A stretch of 64,000 nucleotides of DNA from positions 7,750,001 through 7,814,000 of the forward strand of contig JAPYXD010000727.1 of NCBI GenBank assembly GCA_030998225.1, written 5' to 3'. The position numbers were made by a program, and so were the translations under genes. This DNA is from Diplolepis rosae (taxonomy: Eukaryota; Arthropoda; Insecta; Hymenoptera; Diplolepididae). Positions 1 to 10,754 of this stretch are shown piece after piece. Within the stretch, counting starts at the first letter, position 1, and the number at the start of each line of letters is the position of its first letter. The notes beneath the pieces were generated by a model. The model worked only from the letters and a program-made list of their open reading frames with translations, was not told where the DNA came from and did no database searches.

Positions 1-372
1 CATATTTTATGGAAATTCAATAATTATTTAGTAAATGGTGAGAAGCGCTAATAAGAAAAAATTCTATTACAAAAAACATTATTAAAAGTATTACTTTTCG
101 TAAGTTTAAAATTTTTTAATATGAAAACATATTTTCTTTTATAAAAAACAACTGAGAATGTAATTTCAACTTTTGAAACCAGAATTTTTTTTTTAGAGAC
201 CTTTATTTCCGCACGATAAGTACCTTAACTGACCTTTTAGCAAACATTGTACAACACAAAAATCGCCAAAAGTGCCCGAATCAGATTTTTCGTTGCTTTA
301 ATTAGACTATATTATTGAATTGTTTGAAATGTGTGTAAATTAGAAAATAAAATACTAATTGTTTATATTTAC

Positions 373-430
373 CAGTAGACCGAGCTGAAGATATAGAAAT
401 ACAGATGAAGATAATTATAGGAATCTTCAT
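373..430 (-). CDS. Gene A, exon 1: signal peptide of a secreted serine-protease homologue (runs off left edge)
   Basis: The minus strand starts with ATG at 430 and encodes MKIPIIIFICISISSARST plus the first base of a Gly codon. It ends at 373 with a GTAAATATAA splice donor. The peptide is a typical secretory signal: a lysine, a hydrophobic core, then small residues. The exon is exactly 58 nt, the same length and phase as exon 1 of gene B (39631-39574). Both end in Ser-Thr-Gly and are followed by nearly the same donor. I infer a tandem paralogue of gene B in the same orientation. The protease exons would lie left of position 1 and cannot be seen. The start is chosen by the in-frame ATG, the TATA box 76 bp upstream and the match to gene B. 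Confidence 0.72.
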
Positions 431-505
431 CTTTACAACATTGACAAAATACATTCTCTCAGTTGTATGGCAAATATAGGTGTGATTCTGGAAACTGGAT
501 TGTCG

Positions 506-513
506 TTATATAA
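506..513 (-). promoter_or_regulatory. TATA box of gene A
   Basis: TATATAA on the minus strand lies 76 bp upstream of the gene A ATG. In gene B the TATA stretch lies about 80 bp upstream of its ATG. Between TATA and ATG the two genes share similar blocks, for example ATCCAGTTTCCAGAAT in A and GTCCACCTTGCAGAAT in B. This suggests that promoter and 5'UTR were duplicated together. A start site near 480 is expected from the usual TATA-to-start spacing but was not measured. Confidence 0.5.
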
Positions 514-2401
514 ACCGAACATTACCCAATATTGTCTAGAGTTGCGACATTTTATCTCTAGGACTGAAAATGTTCGTCAATATTTGAAATATTTTTTTTC
601 CTCATTCAGAAAACGTCACACATTTGCCTTAATCTTTCCACTTCTAGTCAATATCGCGAAACATCAATTTTTAAAAAATATATTGGATTTTTATAAGCGA
701 TGGTTTGTTCTTCTGAAAATAAGATTTCCCAGCAACTTGATTACATCCCATTTATTAAAATTGATTTTTCAATGCTGGTATTCGAGAAAAATAATTTTTC
801 CTTCAAATTAAAAACGTTCAAAAATAACTATATTTAGAGTTAAATTATTTATTTTTGAATATTGGCCACATTAAAGTTGTAAAGAATATTCTTCTCGTCA
901 AAATAAAATAAATGCGCTTGTTCTTAATTATCTTGATCTTGGTGTTAAAAATCATGTTTTCATAATCAGTGAATATTGCACTTTGCCTTGATAAAAATTT
1001 ATATTCTAGTGTTCATTAAGTTTATAAACTGTGACGTTGCAGTTTTCACGTCAAAAATTATTTTAAAAATTCAGTAATTCTAGCAACTTTAATAAAAATC
1101 AGATTCACTTGAACCTATTCAATACAGTATTATTGCTATATTTTATTGAAGACCCTAATGTTTCAATAAACTAAAAGTGAAATCGTAAATTAAGTACAAG
1201 ACTAAAATTAAATTGAAACTCGGTTCACCTTCGAAAGACAATACGAAAACAAAGCAAGGTCTCGACATTTTGTGTGCATAGCTAATAAAATGTAAGCAAA
1301 ATGTAACAATTACGTTAGTAAAAGTTTCACAATTTGTCATTGAAAATTTCAATAATCCTTATAGGCTGGTGGTGCATCTCTCCTAACTGGAGATGCTATC
1401 TTGCAGATTTCTCTGTTCTAAAATTAGAAAGGTAAATTTCAAATGAGTCAAACTTTGTTTTCAGATCCAAGAATCATAAACCAAAAATTAGGTCACTGAA
1501 AGAAAACAGTTTTTCTGTGATTTTAAGACCTGAAATGATGTTATCAGTCGCGCCCTAAGAAAGAAAAAATATTATTTTTCATGAACAAAATTGAAAATTT
1601 ACGAAAAATAATATTTTTAATAACGTTTTTCCTAATAGAATTTTGCCTTAAGGTTGCTTTTTACCAATTTCATGAAAATGATTAAAAATACGTAAATTAT
1701 GACTTATCTCTTCGGGAAGAATATTTTCTACAACTTTACCATTTCTCATTTTCAACATAGTTAAAAAATCTTCCACCATAGTTCTTTTTTCATAAAAATG
1801 CTATAGTTTGATGCCCGAGGAAAGCGAGGGCAATAATCACACTCGTAAAATAAACTTTTTTTTCCCTAGTCGGACACGACTTTTTCCTACTGGGAAATTT
1901 GAACTTTTGTTGGTTTGGCATAGGTTAGTGTACATTTTTTTCATATTAAAGGAAGCGTTGTATGTAACAGGATATTTTTAAAATTATAACATGAAAAAAA
2001 CATGAAGAATACCAAAGTGATTGCGTATAGAGCAAAATCAGGAAAGAAGCAATTGAACGTTCGAATAGACAATGAAAAAACAAGGGATGACCGTCGTAAT
2101 GCAAATGTCCGTTTTAGAATAGGAGAAGCTAAGAAAGCCACTATTTTTACATTCTCATCATGGACGAATTGGGCTGAAGTATCAGACGTTTAGTCAGACG
2201 AATTTTAAAATATTTTTTTTTTTCGCGTCAAAATTGAGATAAAAAGTTAGAACAAGGAATATGAATAGTTCATAAGGCAAAATAAATAATAAATACATTT
2301 TTAATTGTTCGAAAAAAATTATTTTTGATAAAAATTTTCGGATAAGCTCAAAATAAAAAAGTCGGTTTTTTTTGTATGAATCGAAGAGAAAAAAACACAT
2401 A
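514..2401. other. AT-rich intergenic DNA, no supported gene
   Basis: Only short open frames without recognisable domains occur here. The longest, plus-strand 467-811, overlaps the gene A promoter antisense and looks like chance coding in AT-rich DNA. A stretch near 905-940 resembles one near 14270-14295 (GCTTGTTCTTAATTATCTTG is shared in part), perhaps an old dispersed repeat. Confidence 0.5.
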
Positions 2402-2735
2402 TGAACTTCAGATATGTATGTAACATCATTGGGGGTACTATAAAAAAAATAAAAAATAAATTTATCTAGGGCCGACGCTCCTCATACAGAACAAAAACTG
2501 CAAGGGACCGAACGAAAATTGAGTTAGACGGTTAATTTACATATAAAACGAAAAAATTGTACCACTTATAGACTTCACATATGTATGTATTATCATTGGA
2601 GGTATTATAAAAAAAATTAAAATTGAATTTATCTAGGGCGGAAGGCCCTCGTACAGAGCAAAAACTGCAAGGGACCGAACGAAAATTGACTTATTAGACG
2701 GATAATTTAGATATAAGAAAAAAAGGTGTTTAAAG
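2402..2735. repeat. Tandem duplication of about 169 bp, two diverged copies
   Basis: Copy 1 (about 2402-2570) and copy 2 (about 2571-2735) share the order: ATATGTATGTA, a TATAAAAAAAAT run, TTTATCTAGGGC, then CAAAAACTGCAAGGGACCGA followed by ACGAAAATTGA and TAGACGG. No coding potential is seen. Confidence 0.8.
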
Positions 2736-3126
2736 AGAAAAGAGTATTTATTTTGGACACTAACATGTTGCAACTTACAAATAATAAAATTTTCTAGTAT
2801 CCTAGATATGGCATGCCCTTAAAGCAAATAAAAATTTGTTTTAATTGAATAAATTTTTCGTGTTTTACAGAAAGTTTGTTCGAATCGAACAATTTCAATT
2901 GTCTCAAATAATGTATTTTTATAAACCATAGAAAGTTGTCTTAACCAATAGTTTGCTTGATACAATACACTCTTCGTTATTGATGTACATGTGAAGCTTT
3001 GGCGAACTTCTTTCGTAGTGAGGTCCGAGCAAAGGTGAAAGCCTTAGAGAATTTGATAATATAGTCGATTAGGAAGAGTATGCTCTACAACGCAGAAACT
3101 ATATTTTTAAAGAATTTTCATTAATT

Positions 3127-3610
3127 TTTTTATTTTGGCATAGGGTCAGACTCTTTTTATTTTCACATTACCATTGTTTTCAATGGCAGATATAAAAAAA
3201 AACGTAAAAAATAAGGCAAACGTTTCGGCCACATATGGAGGCCCTCTTCAGTGCCATAAATTATGAAATCAGTTAAGAATTTTATTAAAATATCACAATA
3301 TAGTAAATTATTAAAATAAGGAAAGGCATAAAAATCAAAACTTATCTCATAGCTTGCAATTCAAAATGAAGCAGTCCGGTATTTCGTTGTATCGGGTTTT
3401 TTATATACAGTGAATTTTTTAATATGTTTTCAATACGTTTTGTGCAAACCTGACTGCTTTATTTTGAATTGCAAGCTATGAGATAAGTTTTGATTTTTAT
3501 GCCTTTCCTTATTTTAATAATTTTCTATATTGCGATATTTTTTTTATATCTGCCATTGATAACAATGGTAATGTGAAAATAAAAAGAGTCTGACCCTATG
3601 CCAAAATAAA
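3127..3610. repeat. Foldback (long inverted-repeat) element
   Basis: TTTTGGCATAGGGTCAGACT at about 3133 is repeated in inverse at about 3588-3607, and the arms continue through the flanking sequence. The inner arm near 3288-3372 (AAATCAAAACTTATCTCATA and following) pairs with 3450-3535. A segment at about 3206-3285, holding a hammerhead-like motif, is present in the left arm only. Related fragments occur at 5640-5830, 6600-6680 and 43480-43720. Confidence 0.75.
3221..3251 (-). ncRNA. Hammerhead-ribozyme-like motif (degenerate candidate)
   Basis: The minus strand reads CTGAAGAG, then GGCC, a nine-base loop, GGCC, then GAAACG. This is the order of a hammerhead core (CUGANGA, stem II, GAAA). 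One extra G separates the core from stem II, and I could not assign a cleavage triplet or stems I and III. Such motifs are known from terminal repeats of Penelope-like retroelements. Activity is uncertain. Confidence 0.3.
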
Positions 3611-3620
3611 AAAATAAATA

Positions 3621-5470
3621 AAAATTCTATGAATTATGGGTCAATACAAAAGCAGACATGTTCTAAAACATGTCACATCATATATTTTTAAAGCTTTGAG
3701 GAACTTGTAGTCTCGGCAGGGTGGGCCAAGCATGATGTAAGAAACAGCAAAAAATTTCCTTCAAGTAAGGTAAATGTACCAGTCGTTGCGCTGTCGAGCA
3801 TATTTTACGTAAAATTAAGAAAATTACTTTATATTTTTGTGTTCAAGTTGAAGATATCGTTGAACATAAGGTTATTATTCATCTCTCATAACAAATTTTG
3901 AATGTAAATGCTTACTCAAAAATGCTAAAAAATAAAATATTCCGGAATGTTCAAATCGTAGTTCATAAAAAGACTATGTGCTTATTTTTTATGCAAACGG
4001 AACTCTTCTCGCATTTAAGTATTTATATCAATTTTGAAAGTTTTTGATTTATATTTGTGATAACCCTTATATAACAATAAATAATACAATAATAAATTTC
4101 TTGCGCAAAGACTGGGCCAAACGCATTTTTTCATATTTTCGACTATTTGTTAATAAGTGTTGAAAATTTTCAGAATAATAAGCTTTGCAATACAAATCAA
4201 AAGTGTCTTTCAAAATGTGATTCGATTAATATGACGAAAAATTTTATTTTTCTATAATTAAATTCAATAATCTTCGAAGGCTTTCCTTAACCGCGCAACG
4301 ACTGGTACATTTACCTTATATTTTTTTCGAGTACCGCTCCAATCTGATGTTCATGTTATACTTTTGTGCACTACCACTGACGAAAATAACACAGAGTATA
4401 ATGACCTAAAGTATTTGCAGAAAGAAAGCTATTTCTATTTTTGAAATCTGGATTGCTTGGATTTCATATTTGATGAATTACATCTTCTTGTTCGCAACCA
4501 GTTATTTTTAGCTCAGAAAACATCAGGTTTGACTGAAATGTATTAAAGTTACAATTGCACACCTTGTTTACTAATTTCAACTGCAATTTATTCCACAATT
4601 TGTTCAAAAATGATTTTAAGCTACTCACGTGAGTTAGCAGGGGTGCCATTTGCTGAAGTACATTATTAAAAAATCAAGTCATGTTCATATACGCTAAAAA
4701 AAGAAACAGTCAAAATAACCAAAATTCGGGCCTAGCTAAATTTTTCATCTGATTTTGGTTGAAGTAAGCTGAAATAAAAAAATAAATATAAGGAAATGTT
4801 AAATATAGCCTAACCACAATTGAGGCTTCGGATTCCATAACCGACGGAGCGCGTGGCCTAGTTGACAAAAAGGGGATACCGCAAGGCGCGAACTTTTTTT
4901 TTCATTTGAATAGAATATTTAGAAAAATGACCAAAATTTTTTTGAAGTTACGAAATCAATCGATTTTGTATAATGAATTCGCTGTTTTTCGTACAAATTT
5001 GTCCGGAATAGTCTGAAATTTTATCAACAGACTAAGAAATCCCTAGAGCTTCAGATGTTTATGTTCAACATAAGAAAATTCTCAATTTGTTAATCATTTT
5101 TATAATAACAATTGCGGCTGGCAAAATTCTCATTTTTCATCTTCAAAGAAAAACAGTATGCAAGGAAGTTTAGAGTTGAGAGAACTTTTAGCGAGAAAGT
5201 TGTTCAGCAGGCTTTCAGGCAGTTTTTAAATATATTTTGAGATTTTATAATCCAAAACTGCGGTCAAGATGGGAATCTCTTTAACTTCGTTCAAGCGCAC
5301 CGATACTGTCAAGAGATAAATCAATCGAACGCGAAGAAAAAGAGATGCACCTATGCCGAGAGCACGCGATTCGACAGAGTTGCAACATCATTTTTGCCAA
5401 TTTGTTTTCTTTATTTATATCTATTCTGTAAAAATGATTTAGAAACACTCTAGAAGAATGGGAAGAAATT
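3621..5470. other. No gene recognised
   Basis: This is AT-rich sequence with short open frames only. A stretch at 4840-4890 (GCGTGGCCTAGTTGAC) faintly resembles a tRNA A-box, but no matching B-box follows, so no tRNA or SINE is called. Confidence 0.5.
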
Positions 5471-5472
5471 AT

Positions 5473-5570
5473 ACAGGGTGTCTAAAAAGTCGCGGGACGG
5501 TTGGATATTTCTTCAGGTAAAATATTTTTCAAAAAAGTGAAGGTCATTCCTGAAGTAAATTTCAACGAGG
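5473..5570. repeat. Solo end of a mariner-like element
   Basis: ACAGGGTGTCTAAAAAGTCG at 5473 has the form of a terminal repeat of insect mariner-like elements. No transposase or second end was found nearby, so this is a fragment. The assignment rests on resemblance only. Confidence 0.35.
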
Positions 5571-5639
5571 AATTCAATGGTGACCTTCATTTTGACCTTG
5601 AAGTTGATCTTCATATAAAAATACGCAAAAAAAGAAAGA

Positions 5640-6090
5640 AAGGCAAACGTTTCGGCCACATATAGGGGCCCTTTTCACTGCTATAAATTCAAAGATTAAT
5701 TCAAAATGTCTGTAAAAGATTACAATATGGGACATAATTAAAATAAGGATTATCATAGAAATCAAAAACTTATCTTATAGCTTGCAATTCAAAATGAAGT
5801 AGTTCAGTATGCAGCATCACGAATTGAAAAAATATTTAGAGTTCACTGTGAATAAAAAAACCGGATAAAATGAAAAAACATAAAAAAAATTGCATACGAA
5901 CCAACCGGAAATTTTTTTAAATTTCATTATTAAAGAAGGATGCCCAATTGGTTATAAATGATCAAACGCGAACAAGGTTTAAATTTTTGAAAACTTTTCT
6001 AGACTTTTTTACCGAAGTCTCTCACAGAATGATCTGAACTGTTTTAGAAACCGACTCGGGACATGTGGCTTTGCTGACCGAAAATTTTTT
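5640..6090. repeat. Second copy of the 3.2-kb foldback/hammerhead-like family
   Basis: GGCAAACGTTTCGGCCACAT at 5642 matches the 3215-3235 segment. Downstream, ATCAAAAACTTATCTTATAG and GCAATTCAAAATGAAGTAGT match 3335-3372 and the copy at 43480-43510. The minus strand at 5648-5679 keeps GGCC-loop-GGCC-GAAACG, but the first core box has decayed to GTGAAAAG. The end segment (GTCTCTCACAGAATGATCTG, then ACTCGGGACATGTGGCTTTG) recurs at 52440-52500. Confidence 0.55.
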
Positions 6091-6599
6091 TCTATAAGCA
6101 ATCCTGAGAGGTTCTTTTCCTCCTTGAAGAAGACTATTGTCCTGTACCTAGTTAAGAAATTCGAGACGTTTATGGTGATTTTCACGAGTGGACGAAGGCG
6201 TGTATTTTTCAAGAAAACGATTTTGTATATCAGCTTCACGGACAATCCATTTAACATTGAATTTGCAAGCAAGACATTACAGAAACATAAATTATCATAA
6301 TATCTATATATGTAATTTTACTCAATATTATTTGAGTATGTTCAGAAATAAAAAAATTGAAAGTTGTTTATTTCTGCATTCAGATTTATTCTAAGATGCT
6401 TTGAAAAAATAATGAATTTATCTTTTAAAGATAATAAAAATGCAATTTTAGTATTCGCGATATTAAGTATCACATTTGAAAAGTATTATTAAATTTAATT
6501 AGTTCTGAAATTGGTCAGAACTATAAGATATTCCACCTTTATACTGAATGTGCCATGTTAAAATTTTAAAGTGACATGTTTGATAACATTTCTGCTATT

Positions 6600-6690
6600 A
6601 TATTGACCCGAAATTCATAGAATTTTTGTTCATTTCTCGTTATTTTGGCATAGGGTCAGTTTCTTTTCATTTTCTTCGATTACAATTATC
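6600..6690. repeat. Fragment of the same foldback family
   Basis: ATTTTGGCATAGGGTCAG at about 6640 matches the termini of the 3.1-3.6-kb foldback. Nothing else is recognised between 6100 and 6950. Confidence 0.45.
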
Positions 6691-6960
6691 ACTATTAATT
6701 TTCCGGAAATCATATCATCAGTTTTAAGTGAAGCGTGTTTAGAACACACCGCGTAAATTATTTGTGACAAGTAAAGAAATAACCTATACATAATATTGTG
6801 TTTTTTCAACATTTGCGAACTATTTATTTATTTTTGTTGAAATTATTTTGCATAGACAATTTTTATAATAGTTTCTAGTGTGCAATGTTCAATATTCAAT
6901 GTTCGGTGTTCAGACTGTTTTCTCGAAAATATAATTTTAAAAAGGTAATTTTTAATAATT

Positions 6961-7797
6961 GATGATTGGTGCTCGAGAACTGCTAGATGTCATGGCAGAT
7001 GCCATTTGTCATAGTATTAATTCATTAGAAGATACAAGAAATCTTCGCTTTGGAACTGGACCAAATTCCTTAACGTTCAAGGTAAGTTAATGAGCAATTA
7101 TTGCATTACTAGTAAAATTCATATTGAATGCAATATTCGTGACCGCACAATGTCGTCTCTCAATAAAATGTAATACACGAGATACATCTGAAGTCGAAGG
7201 AAAAATAGAAGAAATTTCGGAAGAGGTAAAAGTAAAAGTAGAAGCGGAGGAGAATGAAGAAGAGAACAAAATTGAAGAAGTAGAAGAAAATGTAGAAGTT
7301 GATTTGAAAGAAGTAGCAAAAGATAAAAAAGAAATCAAAAGAAATAGTGTAAGGGGTGAACGTAGGCAAGAAAAAAACAATGTATTTATTATTCCCGCTG
7401 TTGATGGCGATGTCACAACTTCCACTTTTCAAGACAAGCATCCTTCGATTTGTGTTTATGATGGTCATGTTAATGAAAAAGTAGAAGGAAAACAATCATC
7501 TAAGTAAGTAAGAAGTAATTTAGAAATGCAGAGATGCGATACAAGAATTTTAGAATCTGATGATTCGTAAAGTTCTTCAGCACACGTTGCTGAAATCCTA
7601 CGTCATATTGATGAGGATGAGCTCAAAATGAAAATAAGCTCCTACAACACAGGAGACTATAGAAATAATTAAATTGAGGAATTACATGACAATTCTACAG
7701 ATAGTCAATATGATAGTGTGAACGATTTTGAAACAGGTTACAGAGATGAAACTAGCGTGACCGATAATAGTGATGAACGTAGTGTAGCTGCTGAGAA
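6961..7797 (+). pseudogene. 5' part of an unassigned transposon-like gene (acidic protein)
   Basis: An ATG at 6961 opens a 40-codon reading frame (MIGARELLDVMADAICHS and on) that stops at a good splice donor, AAG|GTAAGT, at 7081/7082. After a gap, a plus-strand frame at 7124-7507 encodes a very Glu/Lys-rich segment. A second frame to about 7794 encodes an Asp/Glu/Ser-rich segment. The open frames stop where the large inverted-repeat element begins at 7806. Downstream of that element a same-strand frame continues at 10755. I infer one multi-exon gene split by the insertion. No named domain is recognised. A chance acidic low-complexity reading frame is the alternative. Confidence 0.35.
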
Positions 7798-8586
7798 TAA
7801 TATTTACCCCCTCCCCCACCCCCACTCATATAAAATTTTCAATGTTTTAACTAAAGGCTAAGGTTTAACGCCCCGCGATGTTAATCTGAAAGTTTGAACC
7901 ATTTATTTTTCTCGCGAATGTTGTTAAATGAAATAAAGGTGAAAATTTAATGATTTCTTTTTCGATGATATAATTTTTTCTTGTGAATTTCCCAGAATAT
8001 CATACAATTTTTTTCTTTGACTTTGGGCCTTTGTTCTGCTTACGAAGGTTGTGGAATCAGAAAAAAGGGTAAGTTCGTCAAGCGATGTGACTACATTGTT
8101 GCTATTTATAATTACTCTCTCATTACTTCTGCGTTGCCCAGAATATCATGCAATTTTTTTTCTGTCACTTCAGACCTTTTTTCTGCTTACAAAGGTTATG
8201 AAATCAGAAAAAAGGCGAAGTTCTGCAAGCGATGTGACTAAATTTTTGCTATTGGTAATTACTCTCGCATTAATTTTGCATGAAAAATTCTTGATCTTGA
8301 AAAAACAATGCGATATAGCGTAGATTTATTTTTATACATTTATCGTTCGACGTTGGCCTTTCAAGTCCTTAGCGGCTTCTTGTATGAAGATAAACTCAAT
8401 ATTCATTCTCGTTGGACGAGAAAATTGAAACATCTTCCCATCGTATCCATGACTATACCGCAAGTTTTTACATTCTCATCATGGATGAGAAGGTATTGGT
8501 TTTATGTGAAAAATGACTTTCGAAATTTTCATCAAATCTTTACGTTTTGAGACCCCCTGAGTCAGAAAAAAGGGTTTTTACGAAAG

Positions 8587-8609
8587 TGTCTGTCTGTCTG
8601 TCTGTCTGT
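8587..8609 (+). repeat. TGTC microsatellite
   Basis: Nearly six TGTC units in a row (23 bp) lie inside the dispersed repeat. Confidence 0.9.
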
Positions 8610-9528
8610 AGGTCGTGTGCGGCATAACTCTCGACAGAATTATCAGAGTGAATTGAGCTTTAGTACACTTTATCGGAGCCGAAAAAGTAAGGATAAGTTC
8701 GTTAACCAGCCACATCCAATCAAAATTGAGGGATTGAGCACTACTTTTGTGTTTTTGAAAATAAGTTTTTGAAAAAATAAAAAATTTCAATACTGGTTTT
8801 TGATAGTGCTCATAAATCTCTACAAATTATCATGATAACATTTTTTGATTAAATCAAAATTAGAAATGTTACAGCATATTCAAATTCGAAAAAAGTCTAT
8901 ATCAAAATTCCATTTTCAAGTTAAATTATACGAGATACGAAAAAACGTTATGATACAATATTATTGAATACATAAAGACCTACAAATTTGAATTGTAACA
9001 TTTTTTCATAAGATGCATATTTTTCTTTTTAATTAAAAAAAACTATTGAAAATCCAAAATTCAATTTTTTAACAATAATATGTGAAATACGAAAAAAACG
9101 TAAGAATACAAAGTTGTTCGTTTCAAAAAGATCTACAAATTTTATCTCACACAGTTTCTGATAAAAGATATATTTTTCGTTTCAATTCCAAAAAATACGA
9201 TTAAAATTCAAAAATTCCATTTTTTAGACAAAATATGTGAGATACAAAAAAAACTTTTAGATGAAAAATTGTTTGGCTAAATAAGGTCTACACATTCTTA
9301 TCGAGAAATTTCTCGACAGGATGTATATTTTAATTTTTTGATTTTTAATATTGAAAAAATTCGATTTTTTTCATCAAAATATGTGAGATACGAAATAAGC
9401 GTTGTTCTGCAAAATCGTTTCCTTAAATAAAGTCTACGATTGTTTTTCCTTTTTGAGATATTTGGAAGAAAATAAATTTATCAATAATCATGTAATTTAT
9501 TAAAAAGTTACAAAAATGCATACAGAAA

Positions 9529-9747
9529 AACGAGCGCGACGCGCGAGTGTCATGATGAGAATGCATTAAATTATAAGAAATAAACTTAAACGTATGCGAA
9601 GAGCACAAGACCGAGCGCGAAGCGCGAGGTCCAGGAAGAACGGAGCGTGAAGCGCGACGATCAAATCGCGCGCCCTAGGCGCGCTCAAACTTGCGAGCTG
9701 CGCGCGAAGCGCGCGATGAGAATGTGCCCGCGAAGCGGGCAGATTTT
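9529..9747. repeat. Array of short GC-rich hairpins in AT-rich DNA
   Basis: At least five small palindromes follow each other: CGCGCGAAGCGCGCG, GCCCGCGAAGCGGGC, GAGCGCGAAGCGCGAG, GCGCGCCCTAGGCGCGC and GAGCGCGACGCGCGAG. Most have a G-A-A loop. The same set in inverse order is at 21017-21127. Confidence 0.8.
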
Positions 9748-10754
9748 TTTTAATACTAATAGTGTTACAATTAATGTGCTAATATTGGAATATTGCTTGT
9801 ACTTTTTTAACAAACTAATAAACAAATACAGTGGAAAAAATAACTGCAAAAACTCCTTCAAGGTAGGAATTAGGTTCGGAGTTAAAAAAAGTTTATTGCC
9901 AAAATCTGAAAGTGCATATAGTAACTGGAAATCAATTTATTACAATTTGATGGACCATAATAAAATAGTTTGTTGAAAAAAAATACTTGCTCTTCCATTA
10001 GTTTAAACTGTATATTAATTGCGAATTTCAGTTACTGAATGAAACCATCTAAACATGCATAAACGTAATTTCATAGAGGAGTCATCTTCTACATGAAATT
10101 CATTTTGAATTAAGATACATGATCAGTAGAATTAGTAGTTCAAATTATACTTGTATATATGTTAAAAGAAAAATCGTCTCATACAAGAAGCCGCTAAGGA
10201 CTTGAAAGGCCAACGTCGAACGGTAAATGTATAAAAATAAATCTACGCTATATCGCATTGTTTTTTCAAGATCAAGAATTTTTCATGCAAAAGTAATGCG
10301 AGTATAATTACCAATAGCAAAAATTTAGTCGCATCGCTTGCAGAACTTCGCCTTTTTCTGATTTCATAACCTTTGTAAGCAGAAAAAAGGTCCGAAGTGA
10401 CAAAAAAAAAATTGCATGATATTCTGGGCAACGCAGAAGTAATGAGAGAGTAATTATAAATAGCAAAAATGTAGTCACATCGCTTGACGAACTTACCCTT
10501 TTTTCTGATTCCACAACCTTCGTAAGCAGAACAAAGGCCCAAAGTCACAGAAAAAAATTGTATGATATTCTGGGCAATTCACAAGAAAAAAGATATCATC
10601 GAAAAAGAAATCATTAAATTTTCACCTTTATTTCATTTAACAACATTCGCAAGAAAAATAAAAGGTTCGAACTTTCAGATTAACATCGCGGGGCGTTAAA
10701 ACTTAGCCTTTAGTTAAAACATTAAAAATTTTATATGAGGGGGGGGGGGGGGGG

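Larger units (their letters stand above)
8464..9760 (+). repeat. Dispersed repeat with TGTC microsatellite and GC-hairpin end
   Basis: The segment starts near TTTTTACATTCTCATCATGG, passes GAGACCCCCTGAGTCAGAAA, a TGTC run at 8587-8609, several diverged units of the type 'ATATGTGAGATACGAAAAAA' (8935, 9080, 9235, 9380), and ends in GC-rich palindromes. A deleted inverse copy lies at 21001-21240 with the same two ends but without the middle. A relic of the hairpin end is at 40360-40415. No coding sequence was recognised. Confidence 0.65.
7806..10754. mobile_element. Large inverted-repeat element with arms of about 580 bp
   Basis: The left arm (7806-8391) and right arm (10175-10754) are inverted copies. 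Both outer ends carry a C/G homopolymer-like tract followed by CTCATATAAAATTTT and, on the left arm, ACTAAAGGCTAAG. Within each arm a unit of about 145 bp is tandemly duplicated (left arm about 7985-8130 and 8135-8280, each with TTCTGCTTAC, GGTT and AATCAGAAAAAAGG). The interior (8392-10174) holds another dispersed repeat and a cluster of GC hairpins. I found no transposase inside and no clean target-site duplication. Confidence 0.75.

Noticed and set aside
467..811. Plus-strand frame of 114 codons next to gene A
   Set aside because: It overlaps the gene A promoter antisense, is dominated by Phe/Leu/Ile/Lys codons typical of AT-rich chance frames, and has no domain.
4840..4890. tRNA A-box-like GCGTGGCCTAGTTG
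   Set aside because: No B-box at the right distance and no cloverleaf could be drawn.
7087..7495. Minus-strand Ser/Phe-rich frames of 111-112 codons
   Set aside because: They are complementary shadows of the Glu/Lys-rich plus-strand frame at 7124-7507.
8017..8323. Small proteins in both arms of the 7.8-10.75-kb inverted repeat
   Set aside because: The frames repeat because the DNA is duplicated within and between arms. The arms differ by frame-breaking changes, so coding is not conserved.
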